Positions 7,261 through 14,461 of a DNA stretch of 14,461 nucleotides are shown one piece after another. The stretch is from Ophiosphaerella korrae (Eukaryota > Ascomycota > Dothideomycetes > Pleosporales > Phaeosphaeriaceae): NCBI GenBank assembly GCA_028456385.1, contig JALNQF010000773.1, positions 1 to 14,461 on the forward strand, written 5' to 3'. The stretch's first letter is position 1. The number at the start of each line of letters is the position of its first letter. The position numbers and the translations under genes were made by a program. The notes beneath the pieces are model-generated. The model saw only the letters and a list, made by a program, of their open reading frames with translations, ran no database searches and had not been told where the DNA came from.

Positions 7261-7629
7261 TATAGTTAATATTCTAGAAGGTAGTCTTCTAGCTCTATAA
7301 GCTATTTTTCCTATTTCTTATATTCTTTAGGGAATTCTTCTTTAGTAGTACTTATATTAGCTTTTAATATATCTTGTCTAAGGTAGTTAATTTCCCCTAT
7401 TCTCTAATTAATTCTTAGGTTAGTTATCTATAACTATAGTATACCTAGTATAATGTCTTGTTTATTATTAATTGTCGTTATATCTATAACTATGTTCTTA
7501 ATTTCTAGTCCTTCTAGCTTTAGTATTAAAGGTGTTGTCTCGAACTATATAAGTTCCTAGAATAGTTTTCCTTTAATTGTACTTAGTTATCGAGGGTATT
7601 TCTTTATTGTATACTTTATTCCTTGCGTT

Positions 7630-7680
7630 TCTATAAACTTCTTTAATATAAAGTTCTTTGTAGCTCTACTATTAATTATT
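7630..7680 (-). other. Aspartic protease active site of copy D
   Basis: The reading L-I-I-N-S-R-A-T-K-N-F-I corresponds to the retroelement protease motif I-D-S-G-A-T. Asp is now Asn (7673-7671) and Gly is now Arg (7667-7665), both G-to-A changes. The domain sits between gag and RT, in the same frame. Confidence 0.82.
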
Positions 7681-8876
7681 AATTATACTTCCTTTCCTTA
7701 GTATATACCTGTTTTTGTAATATATAGGCCTCCTATACCTTCTAGCTTTTCTTGCTTTAGTAGTTTATTAAACTATCTATCTTTCTAGAGCTATAGCCCT
7801 ATTTTAAGTTTATATATCTTGTGTTTAGGATATTTATTATTCGTATATTTATACTATAGTCTTCCTTAGACGTATTTCTTTGTTAGTTTTAATCCTAGCC
7901 TTACTACTAAGTATCTATCTTCTAGGATTATTTCCTATTCTTAGATATCTTCTACTATAATTACTCTTGTATAGTTATAGCCTTATCTTTTTATAGGCTA
8001 TATATTGTTATTAGCTTTAGGGTTTCTATATATAATACAATTCTTATCTAAGTATAATATTTATAATACTTTAAAGTGTACTAGATATTCTAGATCTATT
8101 ATTTTGTTATCCCCTTCTTAGTATTTATCTTTGCTAGGTGTATTTGTTATTAAGATATAGTATACTACTAGTACTCTTAGTATATAAGCTTTATAAATCT
8201 ATTACGTCTTCCTTATAAAGTATTACTATTCTCTTAGTATAGGTATTCTTCTTACTATAACTATGTGTTACTTTATCTATTCCTAAAATAGTATAAACTT
8301 AGTTTCTTTAAGATTGCGTTCTTTTTAGTCTTTGTACGCTTCCTCTATACTTATAACTATTAAGTATATCTAAATAAATCTCTATTCTTTGTTTTATTCC
8401 TCTATATCTATAGTTATATAGCTATTATAACTATATATTGTTAGCTAGGTATACTTTATACTTCTTATACTAACTTGTTTCTTACTTCTTTGCAGTCCTT
8501 TAGAGGTAGTTATAGTAGTCTCTTTATCTAGTACTAGTCCTTTAGCCTAGATTAATAGTACTAAGGGCTTTTCCCTTTCTAGATCTTCTACTAGTAGGTC
8601 TATTACTTAGGCTATCTTTTTTAGCTAAGCTTTTATTCTTTCTTCTTTTATTATAGCTACTCTATATCTCTATTTCTATAAGAACTATACTACTCTCTAT
8701 TTACTAGAAAGATATGTGTAGTAGTTATTATTATAACAAAAGGTCTAGTAGAGTATTACGTGTTATACTTCTTTGCTCCTAGCTACCTTCTCCTAAGGCT
8801 TAGCCTATGCTTGTAGTACTTCTTTCTTCTTTTTAGTTATCTTTAACTAAGTTTCTTTCTTTAGGTCCTTACTCTT

Positions 8877-8987
8877 ATAGTCCTTTATAAAGTGTCTAGG
8901 TTTCCTATATTTATAATATACTATATCCTTCTTCTTATTTAATTAGCAATCTCTTATATAGTAGCTTAGTTTGCTATATTTAAAGTA
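8877..8987 (-). other. Two CCHC zinc knuckles of Gag in copy D
   Basis: Knuckle 1 (8987-8946) reads Y-F-K-Y-S-K-L-S-Y-Y-I-R-D-C and knuckle 2 (8918-8877) reads Y-Y-K-Y-R-K-P-R-H-F-I-K-D-Y. With Tyr read as RIP-changed Cys or His, both fit C-x2-C-x4-H-x4-C. The His of knuckle 2 and the last Cys of knuckle 1 survive. They bind nucleic acid during RNA packaging in this family. Confidence 0.88.
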
Positions 8988-9149
8988 CGTAAAGTCTTTA
9001 TTTTTCTTTTTCTTTTTGTCTTTGTTAGCGTTAAAGACTATAGGGTCTCTTTTATTGTAGTTCTAGGTGTAACCTTTATACTTGTTCTTTCTCTATTCTT
9101 AAAGATTATTATTAATTTGTATTACCTATTACTTTAGGGCTTCTAGTAT

Positions 9150-9620
9150 TTATAGCTTCTCTATATATATTATTTTGTATTAAATTTTAGAGTTAAGTCT
9201 TTGTTTAAATCGTAATATTAAGGCTAACTCGTTCTATTCTATATTTTATAATAGTTATTTAAACTATAATACGTATTTTAGAACACTCTAATTTTGTATA
9301 AGCTTCTCTAGTTACTCTTTAGCTTGTTAGGTAACGTCTATATCCCTAAATGCTACTCTTATTTATTTAGTAAAGTATTTATAACTTCTAAAGATAGCTC
9401 TAGTCTTGTCCTTCTAGGTTATTAGTAAATGTGTTGTATAATCTATCTAGTAAGGTTTGTACTATCTTATTGCGTCTTCTTTAAGGTGTAATCTAATATA
9501 TATTACCTTCTTCTCTTCTATATTAAAGTGTAGTACTTGTATATCTATTTAGAGTTGTGCTAAGGCTATAAAGAGTCTTAGTTTCTCTCTTATTCTATTA
9601 AACTTCTTGAGGATAGGTAT
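9150..9620 (-). other. Capsid-like region of Gag in copy D
   Basis: The frame reads K-K-F-N-R-I-R-E-K-L-R-L-F-I near 9608-9570 and then E-E-K-K-V-I-Y-I-R-L-H-L-K-E-D-A-I-R-stop-Y, matching the F-x-G-x-x-x-x-L-x-x-F ... A-x-x-W-(F/Y) layout of Ty3/gypsy capsids. The Trp is lost to a stop. The same block is present on the plus strand in copy C from 10692. Confidence 0.83.
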
Positions 9621-9920
9621 CTTAGGTAGTTTCTTTGTTGCACTCGTCTCTAGTCTTTAGGTAATTAATTCTATCTAGTTCTATCTTTAGATAATAGCCT
9701 TAATTTATGCCTTGTTTTGTTTTATATAATCTTGTAGTTCCTTGTTCTACGTTTCTAGGGCGTTAATTACTATTTTTATGTCTTCTTTGTTATTAATTAG
9801 TTAGTTAAGACGACCTTTAATTGTTTCCTATGTAGTGCTATCTAACTCTAGACTACTCTTAGGGGCTTTACTTAATTGTTTTATTAAACTTTTTACTATT
9901 ATATTAGCTAGACTATGTAT

Positions 9921-9960
9921 TACTTACACTTTGCTTCTTGCAATAACTAAATTAGTAAGG
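9921..9960 (-). other. Leader / candidate primer-binding region of copy D
   Basis: The sense strand begins CCTTACTAATTTAGTTAT directly after the 5' LTR, identical to copy C. No canonical TGG start is visible. Eight bases (CTTACTAA) are complementary to TTAGTAAG inside the sense strand of the adjacent 5' LTR (near 10150), but such short matches are easy to find in AT-rich DNA. Confidence 0.45.
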
Positions 9961-10389
9961 TGTAATAGGCTACCTATCGTCGACTATAGGCACCTATAAT
10001 AAGGGGGTTAGTAGATTAAGTAATAATAATAAAAGCTCGTGTAGGGACCTACAATAACTATAAATAGTAGAAGATGTTTTATAACTATCTTGCACTAGCG
10101 TTCTATAGTTAATAGATTAAATTGCTAATACTATTTTAATAATACGTATCTTACTAACTATATACTTATCGTAATCTATAATCTATGTTTGCTAAGGATA
10201 GTAGATTATAGATCGTCTTAATCTATAATCTATTAATGCTAAGAGTCTATAGATTATAGATTAACCTAGGTGTCCTAGTTATGTGTAGTTTCCTAATTAA
10301 GGTTGTTACCCTGCTCGTCCTATGCTTCGTTAGCGCCTAGATCGGGACTAATTAGTTCTATCTCGATTTCTTCTGTTACACCTGTAACA
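9961..10389 (-). repeat. 5' LTR of copy D (429 bp)
   Basis: In plus-strand reading it starts TGTAATAGGC and ends CCTGTAACA, the clean TG...CA ends. The outer 16 bases, TGTTACA-CC-TGTAACA (10374-10389), form a 7-bp perfect palindrome at the LTR edge. It is less mutated than the 3' LTR, with more TG retained. Confidence 0.96.
10172..10263. repeat. Double hairpin (AATCTATAATCTAT type) in 5' LTR D
   Basis: Same arrangement as 3566-3657. The perfect 15-bp arms are at 10219-10233 and 10249-10263. Confidence 0.85.
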
Positions 10390-10394
10390 CGTAT
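10390..10394. repeat. Right target-site duplication of copy D (CGTAT)
   Basis: It pairs with TATAT at 3350-3354. After it, the sequence AGTCTAGCT continues copy C exactly where the left flank stopped. Confidence 0.72.
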
Positions 10395-10402
10395 AGTCTA
10401 GC

Positions 10403-11740
10403 TAATACGATAGTAGAAAGCTTAACTAAAAAGGGAGCTAAGGCACCTATAAGTAGTTATAAATTAGACGATATAGTATAGAGAGATATTAAAAACTATC
10501 TTAATAATTTAATCTCTAAGAAGGAAGATATAAAAATAGTAATTAAAGCTTTAGAAATATAGAATTAGGAACTACAAGATTATATAAAGTAGAATAAAGT
10601 ACAAATTAAAGCTATTATTAAAGGATAAAACTAGATAGAACTAATTACTTAATAATTAGAGATAAGTGCGATAAAGAAGCCTCTAAAGATACCTATCTTT
10701 AAAAAGTTTAATAGAATAAGGGAGAAACTAAGACCCTTTATAGTATTAGTATAACTCTAGATAGATATATAAGTACTATACTTTAACATAGAAGAAAAGA
10801 AAGTAATATATATTAGATTATACCTTAAAGAAAATACAATAAGATAGTATAAACTTTACTAGATAGACTATATAATACACGCCCTAATAAACTAAAAGGA
10901 TAAAACTAGAGCTATCTTTAGAAGTTATAGATACTTTACTAAATAAATAAGAGTAGTATTTAAGGATATAGATATTACCTAACAAGCTAAAGAAAAACTT
11001 AAAAGGCTTATATAAAGTAAAAGTATTCTAGAATATATATTGTAATTTAAATAATTATCCTAAAATATAGAATAGAATAAATTAGCCCTAATATTACGAT
11101 TTAAACAAGAATTAAACGTAAAAATCTAATACGAAATAATATATATAGAAAAACCTAGGATACTAGAAGCTCTAAATTAATAATAATCTTTAAGAATAGA
11201 AGAAGAATAAGTATAGTAGCTAAACTAGAAACTAGGATGCTAGAAACCCTATAATCTTTAACGCTAACAAGGATAGGAATAAAAAAAAGAATAAAGACTT
11301 TACGTACTTTAACGATAGTAAAAAAAGCTACTACGCGAAAAACTACTAATTACAAAAGAAGAAGGATATAGTATACTACTAATATAGAAAACTAGGATAC
11401 TTTATAAAAGACTATAGAAGTAAAGACTATAAGAAAGATAAAGAAACTTAGTTAAAAATAACTAAAAAGAAGAAGGAAGTACTATAAGCATAAGCTAAAC
11501 CTTAAGAGAAGGTAGCTAGGAGTAAAGAAATATAACACGTAATACTCTATTAGACCTTTTATTATAAAGATAACTACTATATATATCTTTCTAGTAAGTA
11601 GAAAGTAAGATACTTTTTATAAAAGAATAGAGTAGTAGTAATAAAAGAAAGAATAGAAGTATAGCTAGAAGAAATAGCGTATATAATAGACCTACTAATA
11701 GAAGACTTAGAAGAGAAAGAATCCTAGATTCTATTAATCT
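10403..11740 (+). pseudogene. gag: gag relic of copy C (5' part of gag-pol)
   Basis: Capsid-like block K-K-F-N-R-I-R-E-K-L-R-P-F from about 10695, and two zinc knuckles at about 11305-11350 and 11374-11420. The second reads Y-Y-stop-Y-R-K-L-G-Y-F-I-K-D-Y, so its Cys and His codons have turned into Tyr. The capsid is in frame 3 and the knuckles in frame 1. The distance between them is 17 bp shorter than in copy D, so indels as well as RIP have broken the frame. Pol is missing because copy E interrupts the gene at 11741. The start codon lies at or near the copy D insertion point and cannot be fixed. Confidence 0.88.
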
Positions 11741-12167
11741 TGTAATAGGTGTTACTAGGGTCAACTTCTTAATACCTAAAGGTGTTAGTAGATTAAGAGG
11801 TAATATTAAAAGTTTATATAGTAATCTATAATAGGCTAGAATAATAGAAGATATTTTGCAACTATCTTAGTATTGTCGCTTGTAGTTAATAATTAAATTA
11901 CTAATACTATCCTAATAATACATATTGCTACTAACTATATACTCGTTGTAATCTATTAATCTATAGTTACTAAGACTAATAGATTGTAGATTACCCTAAT
12001 CTATAATCTATTAATACTAAGAGTCTATAGATTATAGATTACCCTAGGTATCCTAGTTATATATTATCTCCTAATTAAGTTCGTGTTCCTTAGGGTTATA
12101 TAAGTCTAAGTTAATTATCGTAGGGCTAATTAGTTCTATCTATAACTCTCTTATTACTATTGTAATA
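11741..12167 (-). repeat. 3' LTR of copy E (427 bp)
   Basis: In plus-strand reading it starts TGTAATAGGT and ends ATTGTAATA (CA mutated to TA). It is of the D type, with the AATCTATAATCTAT hairpins, but the first 60 bases and the part around 12080-12110 differ clearly from LTR D. Confidence 0.9.
11997..12041. repeat. Perfect 15-bp inverted repeat in LTR E
   Basis: TAATCTATAATCTAT (11997-12011) pairs with ATAGATTATAGATTA (12027-12041), identical to the arms in both D LTRs. Confidence 0.85.
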
Positions 12168-12183
12168 CTATCTCCTCTTCTAA
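12168..12183 (-). other. Polypurine tract of copy E
   Basis: The sense strand reads TAGAAGAGGAGATAG against the 3' LTR, one change from copy D. Confidence 0.78.
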
Positions 12184-12233
12184 GTAGGTCCTTATTTATC
12201 TATCCTAGAGCTAAGGTTATTAATCTACTTTCT

Positions 12234-12879
12234 TTGTTAATCTATAGTTCTTTATTACTCTCTATAGTTGTTTCTTCTACGCGTTATTACTATCTTCTTA
12301 CTAATCGCGTGTTGCGCAATAGTATTAAGATGTTTCCTTATTCTTATTACGCTTCCCCTAAGTTAAACCTTAAGTCCCTTCCTTATATTATTTCTATAAA
12401 CAATAGTAAGGCTTATAAAGTGTATATTTGTACAAATATATATAGTTTTTATAATATATCTAGTGTTTCTCTTTCTAAGTATACGTTTATTATACTTATT
12501 CTTACGTCTAGACTTAATAATAATAGGGAGAGCTATTAACTAGACTTAAGAGAAATTACTATCTTAAATTGTAGAGGCTAAAGCTAAGTATAAGTAGATC
12601 TAAGAGCTTATATAGAGTAAGCTAGTAGAAAATTAAGCTTATCTCTTTTATTTTTATAAGATAAAGGCGTTAAATAATAAGAAATTAGCTAAATAGTTAG
12701 TAGCTCTAGAAGCTAAGCTAGACTTAGATAAAGCGTTTAATGTTGTTATAGTAGGTCCTATATTAAGCGTTCCTATCGCCTCTCTATCTAGTAGTAGTAA
12801 TATTAGTTCTCTTAGTTTACTACTAGGCGTTCTAGAAAGTTTTAACTTTAGAAGTCCTCTAGTTTCTTAGAGTATTTAA
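12234..12879 (+). pseudogene. Antisense Zn-cluster-like / coiled-coil gene relic of copy E
   Basis: The first half is open from the LTR border (12168) to 12539 and was probably longer than the part from the TTG at 12234. It reads P-Y-S-Y-Y, L-P-Y-I-I-S-I-N-N-S, K-A-Y-K-V-Y-I-C and S-F-Y-N-I, the same six Cys-like positions as copy D with the x11 first loop. The second half is one frame further on, from about 12532. It is helical, with E-A-K-A-K-Y-K, K-A-L-N-N-K-K-L-A-K and V-A-L-E-A-K-L-D-L-D-K-A-F-N-V, then a Ser-rich tail to TAA at 12877-12879. This is the best preserved first half in the window. The start codon is unknown, and the product is inferred only from the pattern. Confidence 0.65.
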
Positions 12880-14461
12880 GGTTATCTTCTAGTTCCTATA
12901 TATTTTCCTATAGTTTCCCTTTTTTGTCTATACTTATCTACTTTACTAAGTAGTAGTTCCTGCTATTATAGAACTAGTATACTAGGATTTCTTTAACTTT
13001 CTATTCTTCTTATTCTCTATACGTGTCTACTTCGTACACTAGTAGTTCTACTTCTTGTAGTACTATTTTAAGTAGTACTACGTAAAAGGTTAAGTATATC
13101 CTTATCTTATTTAGTAGTTTTAATTTTAATATAACTAGCGTAACTTCTTTCTTAATTTTGTATAGTCTTATTTTAACGTAGTCTAGTTTTAAACTTAGCC
13201 TCTTACTCTTAATATTCTTCTATACTAACTATACTTTTTCTCTCTTTCTAAATTAGAGTCTCTCTTTATATTTCTTATTATAGTACTTTGCTATTTAATT
13301 ATATAGGTATTCTATATCTTATTTTAATTAGTTGTATATTTCTTTTATTTTATTTGCAAAGTTTTCTTATCTTAAAGACTAAGATATTTCTAATTTTAGT
13401 ATTCTATATATACTAGAGTTAAATCTATAGTTTATAAAGAAAAGTAATACTCTTATTACTATATTCTTTACGCTATTATATGCTAGCTATACTATAGGTA
13501 GTAGCTATACCTAATTATTTTAGTTGTAGTTAAGGTAGTATCTTAAGTACTATTCTACTATCTAATTTATTTATTCTAATTATCTATCTATCAATAGGTA
13601 GTATACTATTAACATTACGTATTTAATTCCTAATTATACTATTATTATTCTCTATAGTTTTAAAGTAAATCTTATATCTCTATCTATAATAATCTTATCT
13701 AGTAGTCTATATTAACTAATTATAGTTCCTAGAACCTAGTATATAGCAACCTCTATTCTACTTTTCTCTTTATATAGTCTAAAGTATAAATACTTTATAA
13801 GCTTATCTACTATTATTAGGATTCTATTATACTTAACTCTTAATATTAGATCTTTAGACTTAAGTAGTTTTGTAATAAAGTCTATTGTAATAACTCCTTA
13901 TAGTTATTCTAGTACTTCTACTAGTTATAGTATCTTATATAGTATATATTTACTATACTTATTCTTTTAGTATTTTATATAGTCTTATAGTATCTCTATT
14001 ACTAGTTATCTTACTTTTAGGATATAATAATCTTATAGTAGTCTATCTAATATTTTTTTAATACCTTAGTAACTATATACTAGTAATTTGTAGAATTATT
14101 ATGTAAATACTCTTTAGATCTTCTTTAGAATATATATTCTTCTATATACTTATACTAGTCCTTCCTAGATTTCTAGTTTCTCTATTTCTTTAGATACTTC
14201 TTACGTTATTTTCTAAATCTATTTATCTAGCTCGCTACTCTTTTATTTAAGTGTCGCGGCTATTCTAGGTATATTTAGGACTAAGTATCTCTCTTCGTTC
14301 TTAACTAGAACAATACTAGTAGCGTTTACTTCTTCTTATAAGTCTAGTCTTCTACTAAAAGTATCTATAAATTAGTTATCTTTCCCTTTTATATATATAA
14401 TTTCTATATTAAATATTAATAGGAATTCCTACTATCTTATATATTATTATAATAGTTCTTT
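12812..14461 (-). pseudogene. pol: pol relic of copy E: end of RNase H, integrase, chromodomain
   Basis: It is homologous codon for codon to copy D. Integrase Asp codons are at 13882-13880 (within D-F-I-T-K) and 13684-13682 (D-R-D-I-R-F), and the Glu at 13576-13574. The chromodomain ends at about 12850. The RNase H end enters from the right edge. RIP stops fall at many of the same positions as in D, and some are private. The C-terminus overlaps the antisense gene tail to tail. It is partial because the window ends. Confidence 0.9.

Larger units (their letters stand above)
4428..9920 (-). pseudogene. gag-pol: gag-pol polyprotein relic of copy D (single frame, RIP-degraded)
   Basis: All recognisable domains lie in one frame over about 1,830 codons. 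I checked the phase at the capsid (9611), second zinc knuckle (8903), protease (7673), RT (6770), RNase H (6356), integrase (5498), GPY/F-like segment (4784) and chromodomain end (4469). Gag and Pol were thus probably one fused polyprotein with no frameshift signal, as in several fungal chromoviruses. Damage is almost entirely point changes: Gln and Trp to stop, Cys to Tyr, Gly to Arg, Asp to Asn. The start codon is not clear; in-frame ATA codons at 9920, 9902 and 9899 are candidates for a mutated ATG. The C-terminal stop is uncertain (TAA at 4466, 4460 or 4430). The longest stop-free piece is the RNase H segment. It cannot produce an active polyprotein. Confidence 0.93.
3355..10389 (-). mobile_element. 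Copy D: full-length Ty3/gypsy chromovirus (7,035 bp), RIP-inactivated
   Basis: It has two 429-bp LTRs (3355-3783 and 9961-10389), a 5-bp target duplication, a polypurine tract inside the 3' LTR, a conserved leader after the 5' LTR, and a gag-pol relic with domains in the order gag, protease, RT, RNase H, integrase, chromodomain. That domain order defines Ty3/gypsy, and the C-terminal chromodomain marks a chromovirus. It interrupts copy C just before gag. It is the least eroded copy in the window, with more TG and CA left than in A, B or C, in line with being among the youngest. An extra antisense gene relic sits at the 3' end. Confidence 0.95.
10390..11740 (+). mobile_element. Copy C, part 2: gag region, interrupted by copy E
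   Basis: Plus-strand sequence homologous to the reverse complement of copy D from about 9915 down to about 8540. It resumes copy C after the copy D insertion and ends at 11740, where the LTR of copy E begins. The matching copy D sequence continues without a break at this point (CTATTAATCT then AGGCT), so 11741 is an insertion site. AATCT (11736-11740) is the likely target duplication of E. Confidence 0.9.
11741..14461 (-). mobile_element. Copy E: 3' part of a chromovirus copy, running off the right edge
   Basis: It contains an LTR, polypurine tract, antisense gene, chromodomain, integrase and the end of RNase H. The internal part keeps a constant offset of 8,384 bases to copy D at every point I checked (polypurine tract, antisense gene end, both integrase Asp codons and the Glu), so the two copies differ almost only by substitutions. 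It is inserted in the gag relic of copy C. Its 5' half lies outside the window. Confidence 0.93.

Noticed and set aside
1..14461. Alternative genetic code with TAA/TAG read as Gln (ciliate-like)
   Set aside because: Many stops do stand at Gln positions, but others stand at Trp positions. Cys codons are also changed to Tyr and Gly to Arg, CA and TG are depleted in non-coding LTRs too, and the LTR pair differs by transitions. RIP explains all of this; a code change does not.
1..14461. tRNA, rRNA or host protein-coding genes
   Set aside because: I looked for cloverleaf-like or conserved rRNA segments and for long codon-biased frames on both strands and saw none; the sequence is nearly all transposon relic.

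Overview
This window looks like a piece of AT-rich, RIP-degraded heterochromatin from a filamentous ascomycete fungus. I see no intact host gene. CA and TG dinucleotides are scarce and TA is very common. Frames that are clearly protein-like are riddled with TAG/TAA where Gln or Trp is expected and with TAT/TAC where Cys is expected. This is the footprint of repeat-induced point mutation (RIP: C to T, mainly at CpA). The species cannot be named from the sequence.

Almost everything belongs to one family of Ty3/gypsy LTR retrotransposons with a chromodomain (a chromovirus), present as five broken or nested copies, named here A-E from left to right. Copy A (+, 261-1646) keeps only its 3' end. A TA-flanked terminus of a different, DNA-type transposon (1-258) interrupts it on the left. 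About 150 bp of unassigned sequence follows. Copy B (-, 1798-2917) is a 3' end interrupted at 2918 by copy C. Copy C (+, 2918-3354 and 10390-11740) is itself split by copy D. Copy D (-, 3355-10389) is the only full-length copy: two 429-bp LTRs, a 5-bp target duplication, and a single-frame gag-pol relic of about 1,830 codons. Copy E (-, 11741 to beyond the window) cuts the gag relic of C. The inferred order is therefore B, then C into B, then D and E into C.

In copy D the gag-pol relic reads right to left: capsid-like region, two zinc knuckles, protease, reverse transcriptase, RNase H, integrase, GPY/F-like segment and chromodomain. About 640 bp lie between the chromodomain and the 3' LTR. 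This stretch carries a second coding relic on the opposite strand, seen in all four copies that retain the region (A, B, D, E). Once RIP-type Cys-to-Tyr changes are allowed for, its N-terminal half shows a six-cysteine pattern like fungal Zn2Cys6 clusters. Its C-terminal half is a charged, probably coiled-coil helix. The two halves lie in different frames, offset the same way in every copy. This antisense gene is the most interesting item in the window.

The proposed working picture, from family knowledge plus inference, is that the chromodomain directs integration to methylated-histone heterochromatin. That would explain copies landing inside copies, which RIP then silences and erodes. The antisense protein's role is unknown.
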